NCBI RefSeq assembly: GCF_000374845.1
Contig: NZ_KB895416.1
Location: 248,001-312,000 of the forward strand
DNA: 64,000 bases
Direction of reading: 5' to 3'
Origin: Paenibacillus terrigena DSM 21567
Lineage (GTDB): Bacteria > Bacillota > Bacilli > Paenibacillales > Paenibacillaceae
The first letter of the stretch is position 1. Every line of letters begins with the position of its first letter. The notes under the pieces are model-generated. The model was not told the origin of the DNA. It did not search any database and saw nothing but the letters and a program-made list of their open reading frames with translations. The position numbers and the translations under genes were made by a program. This document shows positions 36,034 through 45,941 of this stretch, in pieces.

Positions 36034-36915
36034 ATGAAGGTTAGAAAGGCAATCATTCCAGCGGCAGGACTGGGAACAAGATTTTTACCAGCAACGAAGG
36101 CGATGCCTAAGGAAATGCTGCCCATCGTAGATAAACCTACGATTCAATATATTGTTGAAGAAGCTGTTGAATCTGGGATTGAAGATATCATAATCGTGAC
36201 GGGTAAAGGTAAACGTGCCATTGAAGATCATTTTGATAACTCTTTTGAGCTAGAACAAAATTTATTGGAAAAAGGAAAACTAGATTTATTAGATGAGGTT
36301 CAGAAATCATCGAAAATGGTGGATATACACTACATACGTCAGAAAGAGCCGAAAGGGCTAGGACATGCAATTTGGTGTGCCCGTAAGTTCATTGGCAATG
36401 AGCCTTTCGCTGTGCTTTTAGGAGATGACATTATAAAAGCAGAGACTCCATGTCTGAAACAAATGATTAATCAATATAACCGTTGTGAAGCATCCGTTAT
36501 TGGAGTGCAGCGAGTACCAGATCATGAGGTTACAAGATACGGTATTGTTGATGCGAAGAAAATTGATGAACGATTGTTTAGAATTCAGAATATGGTTGAA
36601 AAACCAAGTATAGATGCAGCGCCTTCTAATCTTGCGATCATGGGTAGGTATATTTTGACTCCACATCTATTTGATATCTTGAGTAAGCAAGAAATTGGTG
36701 CTGGTGGGGAAATTCAACTAACAGATGCGATTGCCAAATTGAACTTGATTGAAGAAGTTTATGCCTATGATTTTGAGGGTGCACGCTTTGATGTGGGTGA
36801 GAAAATGGGATTTATACAAACGACAATTGAATTTGCGCTCCAACGTGAGGACTTGAAAACACAGTTACTAGAATATATGTCAAGAATTGTGAACGAAGTG
36901 AGACAAACAGTCTGA
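36034..36915 (+). CDS. galU: UTP-glucose-1-phosphate uridylyltransferase
   Basis: Makes UDP-glucose from glucose-1-phosphate and UTP, supplying the polymer and connecting to GalE/GalT. The 293-residue protein starts [20 protein letters not shown], the nucleotide-binding signature, and contains [19 protein letters not shown] and the later RYGIVDAK and [19 protein letters not shown]. An ATG at 36028 is in frame, but TAGGAGG at 36021-36027 abuts it, so ATG 36034 is preferred. It lies 19 bp after the capD-like gene. Confidence 0.95.
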   Translation: MKVRKAIIPAAGLGTRFLPATKAMPKEMLPIVDKPTIQYIVEEAVESGIEDIIIVTGKGKRAIEDHFDNSFELEQNLLEKGKLDLLDEVQKSSKMVDIHYIRQKEPKGLGHAIWCARKFIGNEPFAVLLGDDIIKAETPCLKQMINQYNRCEASVIGVQRVPDHEVTRYGIVDAKKIDERLFRIQNMVEKPSIDAAPSNLAIMGRYILTPHLFDILSKQEIGAGGEIQLTDAIAKLNLIEEVYAYDFEGARFDVGEKMGFIQTTIEFALQREDLKTQLLEYMSRIVNEVRQTV

Positions 36916-36961
36916 AGATTTTTAAATGTAAGATTGAACTGAATAAAGGAGTTATTTGAAG

Positions 36962-38182
36962 ATGATAACGAAAGTGCCTGCGAAGTTACATATACCTTTT
37001 TCGCCCCCAGATATTAGTGCTGAGGAAATAGAAGCTGTTGTAGAAACCTTAAAATCAGGTTGGATAACGACGGGGCCAAAAACAAAATTATTTGAAAAAA
37101 AAATAGCAGACTATTGTAATACTGATAGAGCTGTTTGTTTAAACTCTGCAACAGCAGCAATGGAAATGACATTACGTATATTAGGAATTGGAGAAGGGGA
37201 TGAAGTTATAACATCTTCGTACACTTACTCTGCTTCTGCTAGTATAATCATTCATGCTGGTGCAAAGCCGGTATTAGTAGATACTGCGCCTAATTCTTAT
37301 GAGATGGATTACGATCAGTTAGAAAAGGCTATTACTAGTAAGACAAAAGTAATTATTCCTGTTGATATAGCAGGTGTTATTTGCGATTACGATAGGATTT
37401 TTGAAATTGTTAATAGAAAAAAGAGTGTTTTTTCTCCAAAAAGTAATATTCAAGCTACAATAGGAAGGGTTATTGTACTAGCTGACTCTGCTCATGCATT
37501 TGGTTCACAAAAGAACGGAAAAGTATGTGGGGAAATAGCTGATTTCACGAGTTTTTCTTTTCATGCAGTTAAAAACTTGACTACGGCCGAGGGTGGTGCA
37601 GTAACTTGGCGTAACATTGATGGGATTAGTAATGGTGAAATATACAATCAATTTATGTTAATGTCTCTTCATGGACAATCGAAAGATGCTCTTGCTAAGA
37701 CGCAACTAGGATCATGGGAATATGATATTGTCCTACCCGCTTATAAATGTAATATGACGGATATTATGGCATCCATAGGACTGGTACAACTGAAACGTTA
37801 TCCAAAAATTCTTGAGAGACGTAGAGGAATCATCAAAGAGTATGATGATGCTTTGAAGAGTGAAAATGTACATATATTAAAGCATAGCGGTGAAAATTAT
37901 TCATCATGTGGACACTTATATCTTGTTCGATTGAATGGTAAAGAGGTTGAATATCGTAATAAGGTTATTGAAAAAATGGCGGAAATCGGAATATCGACAA
38001 ATGTACATTATAAGCCATTACCAATGCATACAGCATATAAGAATATGGGTTTCAATATTGTTGACTATCCCAACTCTTACAACATGTATAAAAATGAAAT
38101 AACTTTACCTTTACATACACGATTGAAAGATGAAGAAGTATCTTATGTTATCGAAAACTTTATTAACATAATTAACAAATAA
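36962..38182 (+). CDS. DegT/DnrJ/EryC1/StrS-family sugar aminotransferase
   Basis: A 406-residue PLP enzyme that aminates a nucleotide-linked keto-sugar. Visible are LKSGWITTGPKTKLFEKKIA, the cofactor region NSATAAMEM, DSAHAFGS with the pyridine-contacting Asp, and the Schiff-base Lys in SFHAVKNLTTAEGGAV near 205. With the upstream 4,6-dehydratase it likely makes a UDP-4-amino-4,6-dideoxy sugar, as EpsN/PglE do. TTG 36956 is in frame, but AAAGGAG spacing favours ATG 36962. From here to about 46.3 kb the DNA is clearly more AT-rich than the flanks. Confidence 0.92.
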   Translation: MITKVPAKLHIPFSPPDISAEEIEAVVETLKSGWITTGPKTKLFEKKIADYCNTDRAVCLNSATAAMEMTLRILGIGEGDEVITSSYTYSASASIIIHAGAKPVLVDTAPNSYEMDYDQLEKAITSKTKVIIPVDIAGVICDYDRIFEIVNRKKSVFSPKSNIQATIGRVIVLADSAHAFGSQKNGKVCGEIADFTSFSFHAVKNLTTAEGGAVTWRNIDGISNGEIYNQFMLMSLHGQSKDALAKTQLGSWEYDIVLPAYKCNMTDIMASIGLVQLKRYPKILERRRGIIKEYDDALKSENVHILKHSGENYSSCGHLYLVRLNGKEVEYRNKVIEKMAEIGISTNVHYKPLPMHTAYKNMGFNIVDYPNSYNMYKNEITLPLHTRLKDEEVSYVIENFINIINK

Positions 38183-38276
38183 AAAAGTAGTTCTGATTGT
38201 TCGTAAATCATTCTTAGTCTTTAAATGAATAATTAACGGTTATTCGATAAATGTATAGTAACTTCGGAGGAACAAC

Positions 38277-39440
38277 ATGCAAGAATTAAAAAGAGCTATA
38301 TTATTTTATAGTCTCACGATTTTAAATAGTTTTTTTGTTAAAAAAAACAATAAAATTGCAGTTTACGGACGCACAAAATTAGAGAATAATTCTGAGGCAA
38401 TACTTAAATATCTTATTGAAAATGGATATAACGAAAAGTATGAAATTGTATGTTTGCTAAGGAATTATAAGGATTATGAAAAGTATACAAGAAAAAATAT
38501 GAAATTTGTCTCGAAAACATTTAAGACACTATATCATCTTTTTACTTCAAAGTATATTTTCAATTCGCAAACTTTGTCTGTGGCAGCTTTCAAGCCACTT
38601 TATGGTCAAATTACGATGAATATATGGCATGGTTCCCCGTTAAAAGCACTTGGTAGAATGGTTTCAAAAAAAGAGACGATGCATTATCCAACGAAAGCAG
38701 ATACATATTTTTTAGTTGCATCGGTTTTCTTTAAACAAAAGTATTTGCAGTGCTATAACTATAAGGAAGAACAGTACATAATCGGTGGAAATCCTAGGAA
38801 TGATTTGTTATTTTCGGAAAAAAGTTGTCTGAAAATATTGGGGATTTCACAAGAGTCATATAAAAAAGTGGTACTATTTATGCCAACTTTTAGGAATTCA
38901 AAAGAATTAGGTAGAAATGACTCAAATAAAGAATTTCCATTGATCACCTTAGAAAATATAGATTATGTTAATTCATTTTTAAAAGAGAATAGAATTCTAT
39001 GCATAATAAAGCCTCATCCATATCAAGATAATATTTCTTTTTTAAATAGTAAATATTCGAATATAGTGAAATATAATAACGATGATTTGATTAGATCAGA
39101 TATTAACTTGTATGAACTTCTTGGGCAGGTTGACGCACTAATAACTGATTATTCGTCAGTTTATTTTGATTTTCTGATTCTAGATAAGCCTATCGGCTTC
39201 GCTATTGAAGATCTTAGTAACTATAATGATTCAAGAGGATTTACTGTTGATAATCCTTTGGATTTTATGCCAGGACCTAAAATTTATGATATTAACGATT
39301 TCTTGAATTTTTTTATTTCACTTAATAAAGAGGATCAATATTCATTGGAAAGAAAGCGTATTAATGAAATCGCAAATAGATATACAGATAATAAAAATAC
39401 TGAACGTATTTTGACACTTCTAAATATAAGTCGAGCGTAA
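38277..39440 (+). CDS. CDP-glycerol glycerophosphotransferase-family protein
   Basis: A 387-residue peripheral membrane transferase of the TagB/TagF family that moves glycerol-phosphate from CDP-glycerol to an acceptor. Family motifs are NIWHGSPLKALGRM near 118-131, IIKPHPYQD near 241-249, and LITDYSSVYFDF near 286-297. The N-terminus is basic, with only a short hydrophobic stretch. ATG 38277 follows GGAGGAAC. With tagD in the same operon it suggests glycerol-phosphate groups on the exopolysaccharide, or a teichoic-acid-like polymer. Strong AT bias. Confidence 0.88.
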   Translation: MQELKRAILFYSLTILNSFFVKKNNKIAVYGRTKLENNSEAILKYLIENGYNEKYEIVCLLRNYKDYEKYTRKNMKFVSKTFKTLYHLFTSKYIFNSQTLSVAAFKPLYGQITMNIWHGSPLKALGRMVSKKETMHYPTKADTYFLVASVFFKQKYLQCYNYKEEQYIIGGNPRNDLLFSEKSCLKILGISQESYKKVVLFMPTFRNSKELGRNDSNKEFPLITLENIDYVNSFLKENRILCIIKPHPYQDNISFLNSKYSNIVKYNNDDLIRSDINLYELLGQVDALITDYSSVYFDFLILDKPIGFAIEDLSNYNDSRGFTVDNPLDFMPGPKIYDINDFLNFFISLNKEDQYSLERKRINEIANRYTDNKNTERILTLLNISRA

Positions 39441-39472
39441 ATAAATATTCAATTTTAGGAGTAATTAAAGGA

Positions 39473-40174
39473 ATGAATTTTTTTGGAGTTCTCAATAAGT
39501 GGGATGGATTACCAATAAATATGCAAAATCAGGTTGTGAGAAAGCACTACGAAAGATTGGAAAACAAACAAATAGAATTAATACTTAAAAGGTGCTTCGA
39601 TATTATGTTTGCGTTACTCTTGCTAATTATACTATCTCCTGTATTTTTATTGTTAAGCATAGTAATAAAAATAGACTCTAAAGGTAGTGTGATGTTTAGA
39701 CAAGTACGTGTAACACAATATGGGCGTGAGTTTAGAATTTTCAAGTTTAGAACTATGGTGGTTAATTCAGAGAAGATAGGATCACAGGTAACAATAAATA
39801 ATGATAATCGAATAACGAATGTGGGTAAGTTCTTGAGAAAAGTTCGTCTCGATGAATTACCACAATTGATAAATATTATATCAGGTGATATGAGTTTTGT
39901 AGGCACAAGACCAGAAGTTGTGAAATATGTGGAGCATTATAGCGATGAAATGTTATCAACATTATTATTACCTGCAGGTGTAACATCTAGAGCTAGTATT
40001 GAGTACAAAGATGAAAACAAATTATTATCTGAGACAAATAATATTGATGATACATATATCAAAGTTGTATTACCTCAAAAAATGAAGATTAATTTAGAGT
40101 ATACATTCAAATTCGGTCTAATCGAAGATATAAGAATACTAATCAATACAGTTCTTGCGGTTATTGGGAAATGA
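39473..40174 (+). CDS. Priming sugar transferase (undecaprenyl-phosphate sugar phosphotransferase)
   Basis: A 233-residue monotopic PglC/WcaJ-like enzyme that transfers a sugar-1-phosphate to undecaprenyl phosphate, starting repeat-unit assembly. A hydrophobic membrane segment at about residues 40-64 (LLLLIILSPVFLLLSIVIKI) precedes the catalytic core. The core contains VMFRQVRVTQYGREFRIFKF, RTMVVNS, RLDELPQLINIISGDMSFVG and TRPEV. It lacks the extra N-terminal membrane domain of long WcaJ proteins, so it resembles EpsL. ATG 39473. The following GT2 gene starts 13 bp after the stop. Confidence 0.93.
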   Translation: MNFFGVLNKWDGLPINMQNQVVRKHYERLENKQIELILKRCFDIMFALLLLIILSPVFLLLSIVIKIDSKGSVMFRQVRVTQYGREFRIFKFRTMVVNSEKIGSQVTINNDNRITNVGKFLRKVRLDELPQLINIISGDMSFVGTRPEVVKYVEHYSDEMLSTLLLPAGVTSRASIEYKDENKLLSETNNIDDTYIKVVLPQKMKINLEYTFKFGLIEDIRILINTVLAVIGK

Positions 40175-40187
40175 GGGAGCGGGAAAA

Positions 40188-41246
40188 TTGAATGTTTCAA
40201 TATGTATAATTGCCCATAATGAACAAGATACATTGAAAAATCTTTTTGAAGATATCAATAAACAAGATTATCCACATGAGTTAATAGAAATAATTTTAGT
40301 AGATAGTGCTTCTACTGATAATACCAAGAGTATTATGCAAAAATTCGCTAAGGAACAACATGGCTTTAAACAGGTTTTTATTACAGATAACCCTAAAAAA
40401 AGTCTAGCGGCTGGTTGGAATGTTGCTTTAAGTACGGTTTTAGGACAAATCATTATAAAAATTGATGCACACGCATCTGTTCCAAGTGATTTTGTAAGTA
40501 AAAACGTTAAATGTATTTTGAGTGGGGAAGACATATGTGGTGGTTATAGACCTAATATTATTGATGAATACACCCCATGGAAAGAGACATTGCTTATTGC
40601 CGAAAAATCTATGTTTGGAAGCAGTATTGCTCCATATAGAAGGAACAATACTGAAAAATATGTAAAATCTATGTTTCATGCTGCCTACAAAAGAGAGGTC
40701 TTTGAAGATGTTGGGGGATTTAATGAGTTGTTAGGCAGAACTGAGGATAATGAAATACACTATAGAATTAGAAGAGCAGGATATAAACTTTTTTTTGATT
40801 CAGAAATAGTATCTTACCAGCATACGAGAAATAGTATGAAGAAATTGATAAATCAAAAATATGGGAATGGATACTGGGTCGGTTTAACTTTAGGTATATC
40901 ACCGAAGTGTCTTTCAGTTTTCCATTTTGTACCATTGTTTTTCATTCTTGCAATTATCTCTAGTTTTATTGTTAGTGTATTTAGTTCCAATATTCCTGCA
41001 TTAATATTATGGATAGTTTATTGGATATTAGCTATTTTTATGACAATTATAGCAGTTATCAAAGAGAAAAAATGCATACAACAATTATTATTACCTATTA
41101 TATTTTTCTTACTACATATTAGTTATGGATTAGGAACTTTAATTGGGATAATCAAACTTCCTTCGTGGACTTATGTAAATCGAGAAGTTAATGGAGTAGA
41201 AGAGATTAAAGAAACCATGAAGAATAATCGTCGACAGGCTCTATGA
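40188..41246 (+). CDS. Glycosyltransferase family 2, membrane-bound
   Basis: A 352-residue inverting glycosyltransferase with an N-terminal GT-A domain: SICIIAHNEQDTLKNL, LVDSASTDNT, the metal-site region IIKIDAHASVP, and the acceptor-side GRTEDNEIHYRIRRAGY. Three to four hydrophobic helices follow from about residue 245 to the end. It resembles succinoglycan-type (ExoA-like) enzymes. The frame extends upstream to 40155, overlapping the previous gene, but AGGGAG at 40174-40179 favours TTG 40188. The sugar donor is unknown. Confidence 0.88.
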   Translation: MNVSICIIAHNEQDTLKNLFEDINKQDYPHELIEIILVDSASTDNTKSIMQKFAKEQHGFKQVFITDNPKKSLAAGWNVALSTVLGQIIIKIDAHASVPSDFVSKNVKCILSGEDICGGYRPNIIDEYTPWKETLLIAEKSMFGSSIAPYRRNNTEKYVKSMFHAAYKREVFEDVGGFNELLGRTEDNEIHYRIRRAGYKLFFDSEIVSYQHTRNSMKKLINQKYGNGYWVGLTLGISPKCLSVFHFVPLFFILAIISSFIVSVFSSNIPALILWIVYWILAIFMTIIAVIKEKKCIQQLLLPIIFFLLHISYGLGTLIGIIKLPSWTYVNREVNGVEEIKETMKNNRRQAL

Positions 41247-41335
41247 TTTTCCTAATGATATAATTCTTGGTATTAAAACATATGCACATTTTCGATATAA
41301 TGCTGAAATTAGTTTGTATAGAGGGGATTTAAGTA

Positions 41336-42454
41336 GTGAAACCTAGAAGAATTCTGCATGTAGTATCGAGTTTAGCGCGTGGCAGTGGTGTCATGAGTGT
41401 GATTATGAATATTTATCAAAATTTAGATAAATCGAATGTTCAATTCGACTTTATATTTTTTAAAGATGTAAATGATTCTTACGAAAACGAAATAACCAGT
41501 TATGGTGGGGAAATATATAAAATCCCTCGGCCGAGCATAAAAGGAATGCTTACATTTTACTCGTTTACAAGTAATTTTTTTAAAGAGAATAGTGAAAAAT
41601 ACACTGCGTTGCAGATTCATGAGGTATATCTTTGTTCGATTCTAGCCCCAGTAGCAAAGAGAAACGGGATAAAAAACATAATTGCTCATTGTCATAATAC
41701 GATGTATGCTGATAAATTTGTTAACTCAATCCGCAATCGAGTTTTATGTTTACCACTAAAGCGAGTTGTAGATATTAATTTCGCTTGTTCAGTAGCAGCA
41801 GGCGAGTTTTTATTTGGAAAAAAAGCAATGCGAACTGGAAAAGTGCGTGTAATTAATAATGCGATTGACTGTGATAAGTATAAATTTGATCAGGATACGC
41901 GAAATAATATTAGAAATGAATTGAGTATTAATGATAAGTTTGTTATAGGACATGTAGGCAGATTCAATGAGCAAAAGAATCATACGCAATTATTGGATAT
42001 ATTCGTAGAAATTAAAAAGATAAGAAGTAATAGTCAATTGTTATTAGTTGGGGAAGGACCATTAAAAGATTACATAAAGGAAAAAGCTGAAACTCTCGGA
42101 ATATCTAAGGATATACTTTTTCTTGGGCAACGTAGCGACGTAGATAGATTATTGCAGTCAATGGATGTGTTTATAATGCCATCATTATTTGAGGGGCTAC
42201 CAGTTGTCGGTATTGAAGCTCAAGCAACAGGTTTACTATGCTATATGTCTGATGAAGTAACTGAAGAAGTTTCTATATCTAATCTTTATTTTAAATCCCT
42301 AAATGTACCGCCTCATGAATGGGCTAATGATATAATTGAGAATTTCAATGGATTCCAACGTAAAAATAATTCATTAGTAATAAAAAGAAGTGGATTTGAC
42401 ATTAAAGTTGAAGCAAAAAAAACAGAGAATTATTATTTAGAGTTAAACAATTGA
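41336..42454 (+). CDS. Glycosyltransferase family 1 (GT-B, EpsF-like)
   Basis: A 372-residue retaining glycosyltransferase. The N-terminus ILHVVSSLARGSGVMSVIMN is typical of EpsF/CapM-like enzymes. The C-terminal GT4 core has VIGHVGRFNEQKNHTQLLDI, LLLVGEGPLKDYIKEKAE, and the donor-binding VFIMPSLFEGLPVVGIEAQA with the E-x7-E motif. It starts at GTG 41336 behind AGGGGATTT. No signal or membrane helices are seen, so it acts at the inner face of the membrane on the lipid-linked repeat unit. Confidence 0.92.
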   Translation: MKPRRILHVVSSLARGSGVMSVIMNIYQNLDKSNVQFDFIFFKDVNDSYENEITSYGGEIYKIPRPSIKGMLTFYSFTSNFFKENSEKYTALQIHEVYLCSILAPVAKRNGIKNIIAHCHNTMYADKFVNSIRNRVLCLPLKRVVDINFACSVAAGEFLFGKKAMRTGKVRVINNAIDCDKYKFDQDTRNNIRNELSINDKFVIGHVGRFNEQKNHTQLLDIFVEIKKIRSNSQLLLVGEGPLKDYIKEKAETLGISKDILFLGQRSDVDRLLQSMDVFIMPSLFEGLPVVGIEAQATGLLCYMSDEVTEEVSISNLYFKSLNVPPHEWANDIIENFNGFQRKNNSLVIKRSGFDIKVEAKKTENYYLELNN

Positions 42455-42473
42455 GGCAAGGAGCACTACATCT

Positions 42474-43577
42474 ATGTGGCTGTATTACGGTTTAGTAGTA
42501 TATATTTTAATTTTAGCCTTTGTTTTATGGGGAATGCACAATGAGGATCAAAAAAAGAAAATATATTTATTTCTAACATTTGGACTTTTTTTTCTGTTAG
42601 CTGCATTTAGATCTAATTCTGTCGGTAATGATACCCTGACATATATTAAACTGTTTGAAACGACACAGTATAGTGGTATTGCAAATTTTGGTGAAAGATA
42701 TGAGATTGGCTATTTAGTACTAAATAAGCTGTTGGGTTACATTTCCTCTAATCCACAAATTATCTTAATTGCAACAAGTATTATCATTATTTTTGGTTAT
42801 TGGAGATTTGTTTGGAAATATTCTATGATGCCCTGGCTTAGTGTATATCTTTTTTTTACAATGGGGTATTTTGGGGCTACTTTAAACACCATTAGACATA
42901 ATATTGCTATAGTAATACTGCTTTTATCATTTGATTTTATTTTAAAACGGAAATTATCTTATTTTGTTGCGCTTGTTCTTTTGGCGTCATTGTTTCACAA
43001 TACAGCCATCATATTTATAATTGCATATCCGATGGTAATGCTTAGGCTAAACTATAAAACGGTATTTATTTCACTAGGTACAGCTATAGCAGGATATCTG
43101 TTCTTTCCTAAAATGCTTAATGTGATTATATCTTTTTTTCCTAGGTATAGTTATTATTTAGGCGGAAAATATCTAGATGGGAATATAAGACTAGCAACTA
43201 TTGTAGATATATTGGTTTCTGTGGCAATATTATCAATTGGTTTGATTATTTATTATAAAAACACTCAAAGTATTCTTTTAAAAGAATCACAAAATGTTGA
43301 GTCAAGAGAATTTGAAATATTGACGATACTTACATTGATTGGCATTGTAATATCATTTATATCTCTTAATTTCAATCTTTTGGATCGAGCGGGAACTTAC
43401 TTTCACATTTTTTCTATAATATATTTACCAAACGCTTTGAAACAAATTAAAAATAATAAATTGTACCCCATGTTGGTTTATCTTGCGATTATCTTATTTT
43501 TTGTATACTCAACAATTATTCAAATATATCGTTCAGAATGGAACGATATATTTCCCTATAGTTTCTTTTGGGGATGA
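42474..43577 (+). CDS. EpsG-family polysaccharide polymerase
   Basis: A 367-residue integral membrane protein with about ten helices. The EpsG hallmark region FRSNSVGNDTLTYIKLFE follows the second helix, and YFGATLNTIRHNIAIVI lies in the middle. Proteins of this family act as Wzy-like polymerases joining repeat units on the outer face of the membrane. ATG 42474 follows CAAGGAGCAC, 19 bp after the GT1 gene. No other polymerase candidate is present in the locus, so it is probably the Wzy component. Strong AT bias. Confidence 0.88.
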   Translation: MWLYYGLVVYILILAFVLWGMHNEDQKKKIYLFLTFGLFFLLAAFRSNSVGNDTLTYIKLFETTQYSGIANFGERYEIGYLVLNKLLGYISSNPQIILIATSIIIIFGYWRFVWKYSMMPWLSVYLFFTMGYFGATLNTIRHNIAIVILLLSFDFILKRKLSYFVALVLLASLFHNTAIIFIIAYPMVMLRLNYKTVFISLGTAIAGYLFFPKMLNVIISFFPRYSYYLGGKYLDGNIRLATIVDILVSVAILSIGLIIYYKNTQSILLKESQNVESREFEILTILTLIGIVISFISLNFNLLDRAGTYFHIFSIIYLPNALKQIKNNKLYPMLVYLAIILFFVYSTIIQIYRSEWNDIFPYSFFWG

Positions 43578-43649
43578 TATGAATAATTGTTAATTTGCGA
43601 AGGAAGGTATTATTATATTTCCAATTAGAACATCGAGATTGAGGGGAAA

Positions 43650-45047
43650 ATGAATAAATTTAAACTACTGGTTTCTAATACATTGATTTTTGCGATTGGG
43701 ACTGTACTTACAAAACTCATACTTTTCCTGCTAATGCCATTGTATACTTCGGTATTAACAACAGAACAATTTGGGTATGCTGAAATTTTAAATAATTCAG
43801 TTGAATTGTTGCTGCCCATAGCAACATTATGCATAGCAGATGCGGTGTTTAGATTTGCCATTGATGATGACAGCAATAAAACAAACTTACTTTCTACAGG
43901 AATCAATCTTTTAATAAAGGGATTTATACTTATATTAATTCTCATCTTTATACTAGATTGTTTTTATGAGTTTGATTACTCGTTCTACCTAGTTTTATTA
44001 TATGTTTCAACTGCAATTAAACAGCTGTTTGCACAATTTTGTAGAGGTATCGGACATGTGAAAATCTTTACAATTAGTGGTGTGCTTGGTGCACTATCCC
44101 TATTAGTTAGCAATCTTATCCTATTGGTTATTTTTAAATTAGAAGTACCAGGATATCTATCTGCAATAATAATTTCAAATATTATTTCTGCGGTTTATTT
44201 GTTTATAGTATCAGACCTCCATAAATATATTAGTATGAAGTCAGTTGATAAGGGCCTGCTTAAAAGTATGTTACTATTTAGCATTCCAAATGTGGCTAAT
44301 ATGGTATCTTGGTGGGTAAACAATACCTCTAGTAGATATATTATTTTAGGGTATTATGGTGCTGGTGCTGCTGGAATGTTCACAGCAGCTAGCAAGTTAC
44401 CTGCTATGATAAATTTATTATCGAGTATTTTTCAACAAGCATGGCAATACTCATCTTCAAAAGAAATTAAAAATGAAGATAGTGGTGATTTTTTTACGGA
44501 TGTATATAAATATTTTTCTTCTTTTATCTTTATATCGAGTGCCCTACTGTTGATTGTCACCCCCGTTATTTCTAAATTTTTATTGCAAGGTGAATTTTAT
44601 TCAGCCTGGGTTTTTGTTCCGTTATTATTGGTTTCAGCGGTATTAGGTAGTTTTTCAATCTTTTTTGGGACGTTCTATATGGCAGTTAAGAAGAATACTA
44701 TGGCGATGATATCAACAGTAATCGGAGCTATTACTAACTTAATTACTTGTTTATTATTAGTGCCGATAATTGGGGTGTATGGAGCCTTAGTTGCAAGTGT
44801 TGTGAGTTATTTATTTGTAGTTATTTTTAGAATAGTAAATACGAGACAATATGCAAATGTTAATATCAATTTATCTAAATTGATTATAAATCTTATGGTT
44901 ATTTTATTTCAGGCAGTAATATTGACTATCAATTCTCGTTTCTCATTATTATTGGCGCTAATCATGCTGATTACAATTCTGATTGTTAACGCTAAAGATT
45001 TTTACGGATTTTTCAAGATAGTGACAGATAGAAAAAAGAGAGAATAG
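43650..45047 (+). CDS. Polysaccharide flippase (Wzx/PST family)
   Basis: A 465-residue membrane protein with about twelve to fourteen helices and a typical start: FKLLVSNTLIFAIGTVLTKL then LLMPLYTSVLTTEQFGYAEI. It also has the mid-protein SIPNVANMVSWWVNNTSSRY and YGAGAAGMFTAASKLP. It should flip the lipid-linked repeat unit to the outer face for the EpsG-type polymerase. ATG 43650 follows GATTGAGGGGAAA. Confidence 0.92.
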   Translation: MNKFKLLVSNTLIFAIGTVLTKLILFLLMPLYTSVLTTEQFGYAEILNNSVELLLPIATLCIADAVFRFAIDDDSNKTNLLSTGINLLIKGFILILILIFILDCFYEFDYSFYLVLLYVSTAIKQLFAQFCRGIGHVKIFTISGVLGALSLLVSNLILLVIFKLEVPGYLSAIIISNIISAVYLFIVSDLHKYISMKSVDKGLLKSMLLFSIPNVANMVSWWVNNTSSRYIILGYYGAGAAGMFTAASKLPAMINLLSSIFQQAWQYSSSKEIKNEDSGDFFTDVYKYFSSFIFISSALLLIVTPVISKFLLQGEFYSAWVFVPLLLVSAVLGSFSIFFGTFYMAVKKNTMAMISTVIGAITNLITCLLLVPIIGVYGALVASVVSYLFVVIFRIVNTRQYANVNINLSKLIINLMVILFQAVILTINSRFSLLLALIMLITILIVNAKDFYGFFKIVTDRKKRE

Positions 45048-45092
45048 TAGTTAGCAGTTTCCTTGAAAACTAAGCATTTGAGGTGAAATTTA

Positions 45093-45884
45093 ATGGACTC
45101 AAAAGAGGTAAGTATTAGAGATGTTCAAATTCGTCTGCTTGAAATAATTGATTATATCGACGGGTTATGTAAAAAAAATGAAATTCAATATTACTTAATA
45201 GGTGGGTCCGCACTTGGGGCGGTTAGACATCATGGGTTTATACCATGGGATGATGATTTTGATATTGCTATGACTCGTGAAAATTATTTTAAATTTATTA
45301 AGGTTTGTGAAGTACAACTAGATAAGGAAAAGTTTTATTTTCAAAAGGAAAGAAGTGGGAAGTGGCCTCTTTATTTTTCGAAGATAAAATTAAATAATAC
45401 CGTATTTAAGGAACCTGATGCAGTAGTCGGTGCTCATCATGGAATATTTATTGATGTGTTTTGCTTTGAGAATATAGCAGATGAGTTAATCCCCTCAATT
45501 TGGCAATATATTTGCAGTAAGTTAGTAATAGCTAAAACTCTCTCTGAGAGAGGATATAAATCTGCAACTTCCAGGAAAAAGATGGTATTAAGTGTGATGA
45601 AAATTTTTCCCAAAGTACTAGTTGATAAATTTTTACTAAAACAAATAAGAAGTAATTCGAATGAAACAAGCAGAGTTGGTTTATTATTTGGAAGGGTAAA
45701 ATATAAGACGGCCATTATACCAAAAGAGTATCTTGGTTCAGGTAGGTTTATTGAGTTTGAAGGACGTATGTTACCGGTACCTGAAAAGACACATGAATAT
45801 CTTAGTGCATATTTTGGAGATTATATGAAATTACCACCAGAAGATAAAAGAATCGGTCATCTTCCTAAAGAAATTCGATTGTAA
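45093..45884 (+). CDS. LicD-family phosphotransferase
   Basis: A 263-residue cytosolic nucleotidyltransferase-fold protein. The LicD signature is clear: YLIGGSALGAVRHHGFIPWD then DDFDIAMTRENYFKF, with catalytic aspartates near 50-55. LicD proteins transfer phosphocholine or other phospho-alcohols from a CDP-linked donor to a polysaccharide. With tagD next to it and no choline genes, CDP-glycerol or CDP-ribitol-type donors are more likely here than CDP-choline. ATG 45093 follows TTTGAGGTGAAATT. The substrate is an inference. Confidence 0.9.
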   Translation: MDSKEVSIRDVQIRLLEIIDYIDGLCKKNEIQYYLIGGSALGAVRHHGFIPWDDDFDIAMTRENYFKFIKVCEVQLDKEKFYFQKERSGKWPLYFSKIKLNNTVFKEPDAVVGAHHGIFIDVFCFENIADELIPSIWQYICSKLVIAKTLSERGYKSATSRKKMVLSVMKIFPKVLVDKFLLKQIRSNSNETSRVGLLFGRVKYKTAIIPKEYLGSGRFIEFEGRMLPVPEKTHEYLSAYFGDYMKLPPEDKRIGHLPKEIRL

Positions 45885-45941
45885 TGCATGTTGAAATTAG
45901 ATAATAAGTATCTAGAATTGAGTAATAATTTGGAGGTAAAG

